Shown here: in pieces, positions 20,212-28,242 of the stretch
Position numbering within the stretch: position 1 is the stretch's first letter
Layout of the letters: each line of letters begins with the position of its first letter
NCBI RefSeq assembly: GCF_030380815.1
Contig: NZ_JAUDUY010000003.1
Coordinates: 124,001 to 188,000 of the forward strand
Reading direction: 5' to 3'
From: Robiginitalea aurantiaca
GTDB taxonomy: Bacteria > Bacteroidota > Bacteroidia > Flavobacteriales > Flavobacteriaceae
Length of the DNA: 64,000 nucleotides
Notes under the pieces: generated by a model
Told to the model about the DNA's origin: nothing
Seen by the model: only the letters and a program-made list of their open reading frames with translations
Database searches by the model: none
Translations under genes and position numbers: made by a program

Positions 20212-20820
20212 ATGTCATTTCAACTACCTAATTTACCTTATGCATACGATGCTCTGGAGCCTTACATTGATGCCCGGACCATGGAAATACATCATACCAA
20301 ACACCACAACGGGTATACCACTAAACTCAACGCTGCCATTGAAGGCACGGATCTGGAGGGAAAGACCATAGAAACAGTCCTGGGCGACTTAGATATGTCG
20401 AATACCGCTGTTCGCAATAATGGTGGCGGTTATTATAACCACTGTCTGTTTTGGGAGGTTATGTCCCCCAATGGCGGAGGAAGCCCTGAAGGCGGACTGG
20501 GGTCTGCAATATCGGATGCTTTTGGCTCTTATGAGGGATTTAAGGACGCTTTTAGCAAAGCTGCTGCCACAAGATTTGGTTCAGGCTGGGCCTGGTTGTG
20601 TGTGCACAAGGGGGGAAAGGTTGAGATATGTTCTACGGCCAATCAGGATAACCCGCTTATGCCTGGTATAGGATGCGGAGGTCACCCCATTCTGGGACTG
20701 GATGTTTGGGAGCATGCTTACTATCTGCACTATCAAAACCGCCGGCCCGATTATATAGAAGCTTTTTTCAATGTGATCAACTGGGACAGGGTAGCAAAAG
20801 AATACGCGGCTGGCAGCTAA
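20212..20820 (+). CDS. Superoxide dismutase, Mn-type or cambialistic
   Basis: 202 aa; dismutes superoxide in the cytoplasm. Metal ligands are His in MEIHHTKHH (about 27), His in YYNHCLFW (about 76), Asp and His in LDVWEHAYY (about 162-166). The active-site glutamine lies in STANQDNP on the C-terminal side, and the corresponding N-terminal site has Gly (GGGYYNH), the pattern of manganese enzymes rather than iron enzymes. A TATTTTTG -7-like box lies at 20172-20179. Monocistronic, with a strong terminator. Confidence 0.93.
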   Translation: MSFQLPNLPYAYDALEPYIDARTMEIHHTKHHNGYTTKLNAAIEGTDLEGKTIETVLGDLDMSNTAVRNNGGGYYNHCLFWEVMSPNGGGSPEGGLGSAISDAFGSYEGFKDAFSKAAATRFGSGWAWLCVHKGGKVEICSTANQDNPLMPGIGCGGHPILGLDVWEHAYYLHYQNRRPDYIEAFFNVINWDRVAKEYAAGS

Positions 20821-20843
20821 AGGCCATATCAAAGTCAATTGTC

Positions 20844-20873
20844 AAAATCCCGGATCTTCCGGGATTTTTTTTT
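20844..20873 (+). terminator. Intrinsic terminator of the superoxide dismutase gene
   Basis: AAAATCCCGGA pairs perfectly with TCCGGGATTTT around TCT and is followed by a T-run, 24 bp after the stop codon. Confidence 0.92.
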
Positions 20874-20884
20874 GCCTCTGTAAA

Positions 20885-20958
20885 TCAGAAAAGGGCAGAG
20901 AAACCTCTACCCTTTTCATCCCAAATCTTACCATAAACTTAACCTACTTATGCTATGG
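20885..20958 (-). ncRNA. Candidate small RNA, tandem copy 1
   Basis: On the minus strand a conserved sequence of about 40 nt (20958 to 20918, beginning CCATAGCATAAG) is followed by a terminator hairpin with arms at 20889-20900 and 20904-20916 (AAAAGGG with CCCTTTT, plus AGAG/CTCT). The 40-mer differs from copies 2 and 3 only by single-base changes. CCAT can pair with ATGG inside it. The T-tract after the stem is the weakest of the three. The promoter upstream matches consensus closely. Possibly a member of a known flavobacterial RNA family such as Flavo-1; I could not compare it with the model. Confidence 0.7.
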
Positions 20959-20963
20959 CAATA

Positions 20964-20994
20964 CTAAAATACTGGTATTAAGAGAAATAACAAA
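20964..20994 (-). promoter_or_regulatory. Promoter of small-RNA copy 1
   Basis: On the minus strand TTTG (20991-20994), 19 nt, then TATTTTAG (20964-20971), one base off TAnnTTTG. The box ends 5 nt before CCATAGC, so transcription should start at or very near the conserved sequence. Confidence 0.7.
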
Positions 20995-21090
20995 GAAAAT
21001 TCTTTAGAAAAAAAGACAGAAGTCCGAAAAGGACTACGTTTTGAGATGGAAATTCAAACAGGAATGTCTGGCAAATTTATGTGGATTGCC

Positions 21091-21164
21091 AAAATAAAAA
21101 GGCAAGGTTTTACCCTTGCCTTTTCCCCAAATCTTACCATGAACTTAACCTACTTATGCTATGG
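21091..21164 (-). ncRNA. Candidate small RNA, tandem copy 2
   Basis: Minus strand: conserved 40 nt from 21164 to 21125, then a hairpin (21096-21124) with arms AAAAGGCAAGG and CCTTGCCTTTT, then TTTTTATTTT. The stem sequence differs from copies 1 and 3 while pairing is kept. No open reading frame is shared among the copies in either direction. Confidence 0.75.
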
Positions 21165-21169
21165 TTCTT

Positions 21170-21177
21170 CGAAAGTA
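21170..21177 (-). promoter_or_regulatory. -7 box of small-RNA copy 2
   Basis: TACTTTCG on the minus strand, one base off TAnnTTTG and 5 nt before the conserved sequence, with a T-rich tetramer (TTTT) 20 nt upstream in place of TTTG. Confidence 0.55.
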
Positions 21178-21326
21178 AGGCAAGCATTCAGGTGTGGAAA
21201 AGCTCTTGGATGAACACCCGTTAAAACCGTTGAAATACGGGCATTGCAAATGCGTGTGGGAGAAGTAGTACGCTGTGTGAAAGGAGCAACTTCAGGGCTT
21301 GTGATAAAATAGGGAGTGATGGGTTA

Positions 21327-21402
21327 AAATAAAAAAGGCGGAGAAGACTCCGCCTTTTTTTCCCCAAATCTTACCATGAACTTAAACCTACTTATGCTAT
21401 GG
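21327..21402 (-). ncRNA. Candidate small RNA, tandem copy 3
   Basis: Minus strand: conserved sequence from 21402 to 21362, with one extra T relative to copy 2, then a strong hairpin (21331-21361) with arms AAAAAGGCGGAG and CTCCGCCTTTTT, then TTTTTTATTTT. It is the first unit met by transcription coming out of purF, which ends 103 bp upstream, and could also serve as the purF terminator. Confidence 0.75.
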
Positions 21403-21407
21403 CTATC

Positions 21408-21415
21408 CGAAAGTA
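21408..21415 (-). promoter_or_regulatory. -7 box of small-RNA copy 3
   Basis: TACTTTCG on the minus strand, 5 nt before the conserved sequence, as in copy 2. The nearest TTG lies 23 nt upstream, at the long end of the spacing seen in this phylum. Confidence 0.5.
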
Positions 21416-21504
21416 AGCCGTCAAGCCGCTCAGCATAGCAATTCAGCGATGAATTGCTTAAAACATCGATGAAATACCACTAAAGGTGTATTTCGTCGAT
21501 AATC

Positions 21505-23403
21505 TTAATAGGCACGCTGGTTTTTGCCTTCATAAAAATTGATAAAAGCGCGGTTTACGACCCGATTGCCACCGGGAGTTGGATATTCACCCGTGAAGTA
21601 CCAGTCTCCCAAATTTTTAGGGCAGGCTTTATGAAGATTCTCAATGGTCTGATAGATAATTGTTACTTCCGCCTTGATATCGGCAGGGCTGAGGATCTCA
21701 GCTATTTTGGCTGAAATCTCCTGTGCCGTAAAAGGCTCGTAAAACCTTTTCACATAGTTTATGTCTTCTGAGTCTTCCCGGACTACTGAGGCTTTACATT
21801 CTTCGTAAATATCTTTGATGGTATCTTCCGTTCCGCGATCCTTGTGAAGTTCAAGAGCAGCCCTGAAGGCGATAAAGTCTTCCAACTTGGCCATATCAAT
21901 ACCATAGCAGTCGGGGTACCGTATCTGGGGTGCGGAGGAAATCACAATGATTTTTTCGGGATTCAGTCTGTCCAGAATCCGAAGGATGCTTTTCTTCAGT
22001 GTCGTTCCCCGAACAATACTGTCGTCTATTATCGCCAGGTAATCCCCCTTTTCCACGGCCCCATAGGTAATGTCATAAACGTGGGCCACCAGATCGTCCC
22101 GACTGCTATCCTGGGTGATAAAAGTTCGGAGTTTGGCGTCCTTGATCGCAACCTTTTCAATCCGTGGACGTACATTGAGGATTTCGTTAAGGCTTTCCGG
22201 ATTGAGGTCGGAACCCAATGCGAGTATTTGAGATTCCTTCTTTTTGTTGAGGTAGGTCTGCGCCGCTCCAACCATGCCCAGAAACGATGTTTCTGCGGTA
22301 TTGGGAATATAGGAGAAAACGGTCCTGCGGATGTCCCCGTTTATCGTTTTCAACAATTGCGGAAACAATAGCCGCCCCAATTCTTTGCGCTCCTCGTAGA
22401 TCTCCCGGTCATTCCCCCTGGAGAAATAAATGCGTTCAAAAGAGCATGCCTTTCGCTCTTTGGGCTCCAGGATTTCATCGATCGAGACCTGGCCATTTTT
22501 CTTAATGATAATGGCATGGCCCGGGGGCAACTCCTCTACGCTGTCGTAGGTAACATTAAAAACGGTTTGGATGGCAGGGCGTTCCGAGGCGATAACCACT
22601 ACTTCCTCATCCTTGTAGTAATAAGCCGGCCGGATTCCTGAGGGGTCTCTGAGGACAAAGGCATCACCGTGCCCGAGCATTCCCGCCATGGTGTATCCCC
22701 CATCCCAGTTCTTCGAAGATTTCCGGAGGATTTTCGCGACTTTCAACCGCTCGGCAATATGAGGGGAAGCTTCCATTTTTGAAAACCCTTCTTTCTTGAT
22801 ATTCTTGTACAGTTTGGCTACCGCATCGTCGAGAAAATGCCCGATCTTCTCCATTACCGTAATGGTATCAGCCATCTCTTTAGGGTGCTGTCCCAGCTGA
22901 ACCAGATTGTCAAACAATTCCTTGACGTTGGTCATATTGAAGTTCCCGGCGACAATAAGGTTGCGGTGCATCCAGTTGTTTTGCCTCAAAAACGGGTGAA
23001 CACTCTCAATACTGTTCTTTCCAAAGGTCCCGTAACGGACGTGTCCGAGGATCAATTCCCCGATATAGGGAATATTGCTTTTAAGCCATTGGATATCCTC
23101 TGCCTTTTCGGGAGACTCTTCGAGAGCTGTATTGATTCTGAGATTTATGCGGTCAAAGATGTCCTGAATAGGTTGTGACTGTATGGATCGTATGCGACTC
23201 ATATAACGCTCTCCTGCGTCCATATCGAGTTTAATACTGGCGTAACCAGCCCCATCCTGACCCCGATTGTGCTGTTTTTCCATCATCAGGTACATCTTGT
23301 TGACCCCGTAGAACGCCGTCCCGTATTTCTCCTGATAATATTCAAGGGGCTTCAACAGGCGGATCATGGAAATACCACATTCGTGTTTGATCGCGTCACT
23401 CAT
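21505..23403 (-). CDS. purF: Amidophosphoribosyltransferase, long Bacteroidota form
   Basis: 632 aa; transfers the amide nitrogen of glutamine to PRPP, the first committed step of purine synthesis. The class II glutaminase has its nucleophile at Cys9 in HECGIS, implying removal of a short propeptide, with RGQDGAGYASI and VRYGTFG downstream. The phosphoribosyltransferase half has the PRPP loop YLAIIDDSIVRGTTLKKS near residue 455. It is longer than enteric PurF (about 505 aa), which is usual for this phylum. Last gene of purN-rnhA-pfkB-purF, all on the minus strand. Confidence 0.9.
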   Translation of the reverse strand: MSDAIKHECGISMIRLLKPLEYYQEKYGTAFYGVNKMYLMMEKQHNRGQDGAGYASIKLDMDAGERYMSRIRSIQSQPIQDIFDRINLRINTALEESPEKAEDIQWLKSNIPYIGELILGHVRYGTFGKNSIESVHPFLRQNNWMHRNLIVAGNFNMTNVKELFDNLVQLGQHPKEMADTITVMEKIGHFLDDAVAKLYKNIKKEGFSKMEASPHIAERLKVAKILRKSSKNWDGGYTMAGMLGHGDAFVLRDPSGIRPAYYYKDEEVVVIASERPAIQTVFNVTYDSVEELPPGHAIIIKKNGQVSIDEILEPKERKACSFERIYFSRGNDREIYEERKELGRLLFPQLLKTINGDIRRTVFSYIPNTAETSFLGMVGAAQTYLNKKKESQILALGSDLNPESLNEILNVRPRIEKVAIKDAKLRTFITQDSSRDDLVAHVYDITYGAVEKGDYLAIIDDSIVRGTTLKKSILRILDRLNPEKIIVISSAPQIRYPDCYGIDMAKLEDFIAFRAALELHKDRGTEDTIKDIYEECKASVVREDSEDINYVKRFYEPFTAQEISAKIAEILSPADIKAEVTIIYQTIENLHKACPKNLGDWYFTGEYPTPGGNRVVNRAFINFYEGKNQRAY

Positions 23404-23439
23404 GGAAATAGAATTAAAAAACCAATATGATATGGTCGG

Positions 23440-24366
23440 TTATTGGATCTCAAAATCAAACTGCGTCAGATCTTTAAATTCTTGTAACCGGGTCTCGATT
23501 TCGTCAGGAGTTACATCCTGAATGCGTTCCGTACCAAAGCGCTCGACGCTGAATGAGGCCAGATTAGACCCGTGTATCACAGCGTTTTTAAGGTTTTCAA
23601 AAGAAATATTTTTTGTCTCTGCCAGATATCCGGTAAAACCTCCTGCAAATGTATCCCCCGCACCTGTCGGATCGAAGACTTCTTCTAAGGGAAGCGCAGG
23701 TGCAAAAAAGATCCGTTTTTCGTGAAAGAGTAGGGCTCCGTTTTCGCCTTTTTTAATCAGGACGAATGCCGGCCCCATGGCACTAATTTTACGAGCGGCT
23801 TTGACCAGGGAATATTCTCCGCTGAGCTGTCGGGCTTCTTCATCGTTAATGGTAATGACATCTACCTTGCCAATCACGTCGATCAGGGCATCCCAGGTGT
23901 GTTCCATCCAATAATTCATGGTATCGAGAACAATCAGTTTGGGTCGGCTCTTTAATTGCCTGAGTACACTAGACTGAATTTCGGGGTGCAGGTTGCCGAG
24001 CATTACGACATCGGCATTTTGGAACCCCATGGGAACTACGGGATTAAAATCTGCAAGCACATTGAGTTCCGTCGCCAGTGTGTCCCTCGTATTCAGGTCG
24101 TGATCATACTTTCCGCTCCAGAAAAATGTCTTTCCTTCTTTGACGACTTCAAGGCCTTCGATATCCACGGACTTACTTTTCAGCAGATCGAGATATTCCT
24201 GAGGGAAATCACCCCCGACTACGGAGACGATACCAGGCTGTACATTGTAATTGGAGGCTGCGAGTCCTATAAAAGTTGCTGCTCCGCCGAGGATTTTATC
24301 GGTTTGGCCGAATGGAGTCTCAATGGCGTCGAATGCCACCGTTCCGACAACGAGTAATTTACCCAT
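23440..24366 (-). CDS. PfkB-family carbohydrate/nucleoside kinase
   Basis: About 308 aa from the ATG at 24366 (MGKLLVVGTVAFDAIETPFG); an upstream in-frame start adds seven residues that do not fit the family. Signature 1 is GGAATFIGLAAS near residue 35, and signature 2 with the catalytic Asp is DPTGAGDTFAGGF near 250. The substrate is not shown by sequence. Placement between rnhA and purF on one strand suggests a nucleoside or ribose-type substrate, but this is inference; ribokinase, adenosine kinase and sugar kinase all share the fold. Confidence 0.85.
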   Translation of the reverse strand: MGKLLVVGTVAFDAIETPFGQTDKILGGAATFIGLAASNYNVQPGIVSVVGGDFPQEYLDLLKSKSVDIEGLEVVKEGKTFFWSGKYDHDLNTRDTLATELNVLADFNPVVPMGFQNADVVMLGNLHPEIQSSVLRQLKSRPKLIVLDTMNYWMEHTWDALIDVIGKVDVITINDEEARQLSGEYSLVKAARKISAMGPAFVLIKKGENGALLFHEKRIFFAPALPLEEVFDPTGAGDTFAGGFTGYLAETKNISFENLKNAVIHGSNLASFSVERFGTERIQDVTPDEIETRLQEFKDLTQFDFEIQ

Positions 24367-24439
24367 TGATTTAAAAGATTTTTGCAAATATACGGTTTTG
24401 ATTTGCGATACCTCATGGCATCAGGAGTGAAGTTTTGAA

Positions 24440-25075
24440 CTACTTCCTGCCAAAATCTGCCGGGATTTCACCCCATGCCCGGGTTTCCCATTTTACCACG
24501 GGGGTGTTATAGGAATTGGAGTGCAACCATTCCTCTGCCCTGTGGATCATCTCAAAAAGTGCAGCATTTTTTTCTGAGGGTTTCAACTGTGTATTGCATT
24601 TTTTCTTCCTGACCCATGCCATCGCAGTTCTGGAATCTGAATAAAGCACACGGTTACTGCCGTGTTTTTTGAGATAAGCAAGTCCATGTACTATGGCGAG
24701 AAATTCTCCAATATTGTTCGTGCCCTCTTCAAAGGGTCCCTGCCGAAATAGTTTTTTCCCAGTTTTTGTATCTACTCCCTGATACTCCATAATCCCCGGG
24801 TTTCCGCTTGAAGCTGCGTCTACGGAAATCGACAGGTAATTGGGCGGCCCGATATCCTTCATCAATTCCTTTGAGCCCTTTTTTTTCTTGGCAATCAGCT
24901 TTAAACTGTCTTCGTAAGAAGTATTAAAGGCTTTTTCTGCCTCATCCCGGGTAATAAATCCCATGTATTTTGCCCCTTCAAAACCTTCAACTTCTTTTTT
25001 GCAGGCCTGCCAGCCTTTGTAAACCCCGGGGTTTTTCCCTTTCCAAACCGTGTAATATGCTTTTTTCTGAGCCAT
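24440..25075 (-). CDS. Ribonuclease H with N-terminal viroplasmin (hybrid-binding) domain
   Basis: 211 aa. Residues 5-50 form the hybrid-binding domain seen in eukaryotic RNase H1 (YYTVWKGKNPGVYKGWQAC, then FITRDEAEKAF). Residues about 75-205 are RNase H: SVDAASSGNPG (first Asp), NNIGEFLAI (Glu), VLYSDSRTAMAW (Asp) and a final Asp in IPADFGRK. It removes the RNA strand of RNA-DNA hybrids. It starts 4 bp after purN stops, and the pair is probably translated together. Confidence 0.9.
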   Translation of the reverse strand: MAQKKAYYTVWKGKNPGVYKGWQACKKEVEGFEGAKYMGFITRDEAEKAFNTSYEDSLKLIAKKKKGSKELMKDIGPPNYLSISVDAASSGNPGIMEYQGVDTKTGKKLFRQGPFEEGTNNIGEFLAIVHGLAYLKKHGSNRVLYSDSRTAMAWVRKKKCNTQLKPSEKNAALFEMIHRAEEWLHSNSYNTPVVKWETRAWGEIPADFGRK

Positions 25076-25078
25076 GGT

Positions 25079-25654
25079 TCAGGGAAATAGGAGGGTAGCG
25101 ATGGTCGAGGGGTAATATTTGTATTCCAGGGAGTGAACTTTTTCGGCCAGGGTTTCAGGGGTATCATCCGGGTTGACAGGGATGCGTTCCTGAACCAGGA
25201 TACTGCCTTCGTCATAGGCCGCATTAACGCGATGGATAGTGATACCCGATTCTTTTGCCCCGGAAGAAATTACTGCTCTATGTACGTGCATGCCGTACAT
25301 TCCCTTCCCTCCGTATTCGGGAAGCAGGGCCGGATGTATATTTATAATGCGATCCGGGTAGGCGTTTACCATGGCCTCCGGAATTTTCCACAGGAATCCG
25401 GCCAAAACGATGATGCTGGGATTCAAACTTTTTAATAGCCCCATAAGGCCATCAGCTTCCTGGTAGGCCGGACGGTTGAAGCAATAGAGCGGTAAACCCA
25501 GTCTTTTGCAGCGATCAACAACTCCGGCTCCCGGGTTATTGCACAAAACACCTTTGATGGTTACCCGCTCATCCCCCTTAAAGAAATTAGCAATATTCTC
25601 GACATTGGAGCCTGAGCCCGAAGCGAATAGTACAATACGTTTATCGTTTTTCAC
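25079..25654 (-). CDS. purN: Phosphoribosylglycinamide formyltransferase
   Basis: 191 aa; formylates GAR with 10-formyltetrahydrofolate, third step of purine synthesis. Substrate loop FASGSGSNVENI near residue 10; catalytic Asn and His in INIHPALLPEYGGKG near 103, followed by GMHVHRAVI, and the Asp in AAYDEGSIL near 144. First gene of the purine operon; a -7 box TACATTTG lies 29 bp upstream. Divergent from acpP. Confidence 0.93.
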   Translation of the reverse strand: MKNDKRIVLFASGSGSNVENIANFFKGDERVTIKGVLCNNPGAGVVDRCKRLGLPLYCFNRPAYQEADGLMGLLKSLNPSIIVLAGFLWKIPEAMVNAYPDRIINIHPALLPEYGGKGMYGMHVHRAVISSGAKESGITIHRVNAAYDEGSILVQERIPVNPDDTPETLAEKVHSLEYKYYPSTIATLLFP

Positions 25655-25682
25655 GGAAGGAATTTAGGGTCGGATTTAAGGG

Positions 25683-25690
25683 CAAATGTA
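25683..25690 (-). promoter_or_regulatory. -7 promoter box of the purN operon
   Basis: TACATTTG on the minus strand is a full match to TAnnTTTG, 29 bp before the purN start. No clear -33 TTTG at the usual distance. Confidence 0.55.
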
Positions 25691-25763
25691 CTATTGTCAG
25701 CTCTAAATTGTGTATATTAGGATACATTTTGATGGTAAATGGAGGTTTTATTCCAAAGTTTTA

Positions 25764-25771
25764 TATTTTTG
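25764..25771 (+). promoter_or_regulatory. -7 promoter box of acpP
   Basis: TATTTTTG, a full match to TAnnTTTG, 28 bp before the acpP start. The -33 region is not clear. Confidence 0.5.
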
Positions 25772-25799
25772 CCATCATCTTAATTTTAAATCTTACAAT

Positions 25800-26036
25800 A
25801 TGTCAGATATTGCATCAAGAGTAAAGGCTATTATTGTTGATAAGCTGGGTGTTGACGAAAATGAAGTGGTTACTGAGGCCAGCTTTACCAACGACCTGGG
25901 GGCAGATTCACTCGATACAGTGGAGCTTATTATGGAATTCGAAAAGGAATTCGATATACAAATCCCTGATGATCAAGCTGAAAATATCGCAACAGTAGGC
26001 CAGGCCATCAGTTATATTGAGGAGGCCAAGAATTAA
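25800..26036 (+). CDS. acpP: Acyl carrier protein
   Basis: 78-aa acidic helical protein carrying fatty acyl chains on a phosphopantetheine arm. The attachment Ser is in [12 protein letters not shown] near residue 38. The frame is open further upstream, but the ATG at 25800 ([16 protein letters not shown]) gives the family length and lies 28 bp after a -7 promoter box. Followed by a terminator-like hairpin and fabF, the usual order. Confidence 0.95.
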   Translation: MSDIASRVKAIIVDKLGVDENEVVTEASFTNDLGADSLDTVELIMEFEKEFDIQIPDDQAENIATVGQAISYIEEAKN

Positions 26037-26060
26037 TGATATCCTATTCATTAGTATTTA

Positions 26061-26104
26061 AATTATCCATGTGGTAAACGCGCTGCATGGATAATTTTTT
26101 TTTA
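26061..26104 (+). terminator. Terminator or attenuator between acpP and fabF
   Basis: AATTATCCATG pairs with CATGGATAATT and is followed by a long T-run, 25 bp after the acpP stop. It would end most acpP mRNA and let part of it run into fabF. Confidence 0.8.
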
Positions 26105-26144
26105 ATTTACGCTTGGGTTGAAAGTACATTTATAGATTCGTTCC

Positions 26145-27395
26145 ATGGATAAAAAGCGAGTAGTAGTTACCGGGATGGGGGCCCTTACGCCCATTGGGAA
26201 CACTTTGGATGCGTACTGGGAAGGACTTATAAGCGGCAAAAGCGGGAGTGATTTTATCACGTATTTTGACGCTGAAAAATTCAAAACAAAATTTGCCTGC
26301 GAACTTAAGGGGTTTGATCCCATGGATCATTTCGACCGGAAAGAAGCCCGAAAGCTCGATAGATTTACACAATACGCTTTAGTTTCCTCAGATGAAGCCA
26401 TTGCAGATTCAGGTCTGGACCTGGAAGCCATAGACAAATTCCGGGTCGGGGTGATCTGGGGCGCAGGGATAGGAGGCCTGGAAACCTTTCAGACCGAAGT
26501 TCTGAACTTTGCCCAGGGAGACGGGACTCCCAGGTTTAATCCATTTTTCATCCCCAAGATGATTGCGGATATAGCTCCGGGTAATATCTCAATCAAACAC
26601 GGCTTTATGGGGCCGAACTATACGACAGTTTCTGCCTGTGCCTCTTCGGCCAATGCGATGATCGACTCCCTGAATTATATCCGTATGGGATATTGCGATG
26701 TGGTCGTAACCGGAGGAAGTGAAGCAGCTGTAACCATTGCAGGAATGGGTGGTTTCAACGCCATGCACGCACTTTCTACCAGAAATGATAGTCCAAAAAC
26801 GGCTTCCCGTCCTTTTGATGCCACAAGGGATGGTTTTGTGCTCGGTGAAGGCGCTGGAGCGCTTATTCTCGAAAGCTACGAGCACGCTAAAGCAAGGGGC
26901 GCAAAAATTTATGCCGAAATACTGGGAGGCGGATTATCCAGCGATGCCTATCACATGACTGCACCCCACCCTGAGGGGATAGGGGTGATCAGGGTTATGG
27001 AAAATTGCCTGGAGGATTCAGGCGTTTCCCCTGAGGACGTAGATGCCATCAATACGCACGGAACGGCAACCCCCCTGGGGGATGTTGCCGAACTCAAGGC
27101 TATTTCCCACGTATTTGGGGACCACGCCCCGAATATCAATATCAATTCGACAAAATCGATGACGGGCCACCTTTTGGGAGCTGCCGGGGCCATTGAGGCA
27201 ATTGCCTCTATCCTGGCCATGAAGCACAGTATCGTGCCACCGACCATCAACCATACCACGGTAGACGATCAGATCGACCCGAGGTTGAACCTTACCCTGA
27301 ATAAAGCGCAGAAGCGGGAAGTAAAGGTAGCCATGAGCAATACCTTTGGATTCGGAGGGCATAATGCATGTGTCTTATTCAGAAAATTTAGTTAG
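26145..27395 (+). CDS. fabF: Beta-ketoacyl-ACP synthase II
   Basis: 416 aa; condenses malonyl-ACP with acyl-ACP in fatty-acid elongation. The Cys-His-His triad is in VSACASSANAM (about 164), INTHGTATPLGD (about 305) and KSMTGHLLGAAGA (about 342). The start MDKKRVVVTGMGALTPIG is typical. Between acpP and rnc; the rnc ATG follows 7 bp after the stop. Confidence 0.95.
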   Translation: MDKKRVVVTGMGALTPIGNTLDAYWEGLISGKSGSDFITYFDAEKFKTKFACELKGFDPMDHFDRKEARKLDRFTQYALVSSDEAIADSGLDLEAIDKFRVGVIWGAGIGGLETFQTEVLNFAQGDGTPRFNPFFIPKMIADIAPGNISIKHGFMGPNYTTVSACASSANAMIDSLNYIRMGYCDVVVTGGSEAAVTIAGMGGFNAMHALSTRNDSPKTASRPFDATRDGFVLGEGAGALILESYEHAKARGAKIYAEILGGGLSSDAYHMTAPHPEGIGVIRVMENCLEDSGVSPEDVDAINTHGTATPLGDVAELKAISHVFGDHAPNININSTKSMTGHLLGAAGAIEAIASILAMKHSIVPPTINHTTVDDQIDPRLNLTLNKAQKREVKVAMSNTFGFGGHNACVLFRKFS

Positions 27396-27402
27396 AAGGC
27401 CG

Positions 27403-28134
27403 ATGACATTTCCCGGAAATATCTTCAATTCCCATCCCAAAGAGGATGGGGATTTTTTTTTGGGAATCACTCAAATCCTCGGCTTTAAACCCCGGAAACT
27501 GGACCTCTACAAGAATGCATTCCTGCATCGATCCCTAAACCTGAAGGATAAAAAGGGCAACCCCCTGAATTACGAGCGTATGGAATTTTTGGGGGATTCA
27601 ATGCTGGGGACCATCATTTCCCATTACCTCTATAAAGAAGTTCCGGCCGGTGATGAGGGCTATTTGACCAAAATGAGATCAAAAATCGTCAGTAGAAAGC
27701 ACCTGAATGAGTTGGGGAAAGATCTGGGGCTTCTCAATTTTGTGGAAAGCCGAATTCCTAAAGAACACTTTGGTGAAAACATCTACGGTAATGTTTTTGA
27801 GGCGCTGGTAGGTGCGATTTATTTGGACAGGGGGTATAAGTACTGCGAGAAATTCATACAGTCAAGGGTGATTGACCCCTATGTGGATATCGAACAGCTG
27901 GAAGGTAAGGTAATCAGTTATAAAAGCCTGGTCATCGAAGGATGTCAGAAACAAAAGAAGGACTTTCAGTACGAGGTGTACGAGGATACCGGAAATGACC
28001 CGATAAAACACTTTGGGGTGAAGCTATGGATCGATGGACGTATTATGGCCAAGGCACGGGCAACATCAAAGAAGAAAGCTGAAGAGAAAGCTTCAAAAAG
28101 GGCGTTCTATGCCCTTCAGGGAAAAAAGAAATAG
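27403..28134 (+). CDS. rnc: Ribonuclease III
   Basis: About 243 aa; cuts double-stranded RNA in rRNA and mRNA maturation. The nuclease signature YERMEFLGDSMLGTIISHYLY is near residue 50 and the second acidic cluster is in GNVFEALVGAIYLDRGY near 130. A double-stranded-RNA-binding domain (about 170-240) ends in ATSKKKAEEKASKRAF. An upstream start would overlap fabF in another frame; the ATG at 27403, 7 bp after the fabF stop, is preferred. Confidence 0.93.
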   Translation: MTFPGNIFNSHPKEDGDFFLGITQILGFKPRKLDLYKNAFLHRSLNLKDKKGNPLNYERMEFLGDSMLGTIISHYLYKEVPAGDEGYLTKMRSKIVSRKHLNELGKDLGLLNFVESRIPKEHFGENIYGNVFEALVGAIYLDRGYKYCEKFIQSRVIDPYVDIEQLEGKVISYKSLVIEGCQKQKKDFQYEVYEDTGNDPIKHFGVKLWIDGRIMAKARATSKKKAEEKASKRAFYALQGKKK

Positions 28135-28224
28135 CCGTATTGTCAGAGCTACAACGTTTTCGCAATTTATGGGAAGTCCTTAGGGCCGGCCGTTCTAGGT
28201 GAATTCCTGCAGAACACGTATCTT

Positions 28225-28232
28225 TACTTTTG
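28225..28232 (+). promoter_or_regulatory. -7 promoter box before the IPExxxVDY gene
   Basis: TACTTTTG, a full match to TAnnTTTG, 10 bp before the ATG, implying a very short leader. Confidence 0.4.
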
Positions 28233-28242
28233 GTACTTTGTC

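Noticed and set aside
21139-21213. Short peptide MNLTYLCYG read on the plus strand from the small-RNA 40-mer
   Set aside because: Copy 3 has a one-base insertion that shifts the frame and copy 1 lacks the ATG, so no peptide is conserved.
24367-24387. Longer N-terminus of the PfkB kinase (MQKSFKS)
   Set aside because: Seven residues upstream of the canonical MGKLLVVGTVAFD start do not fit the family.
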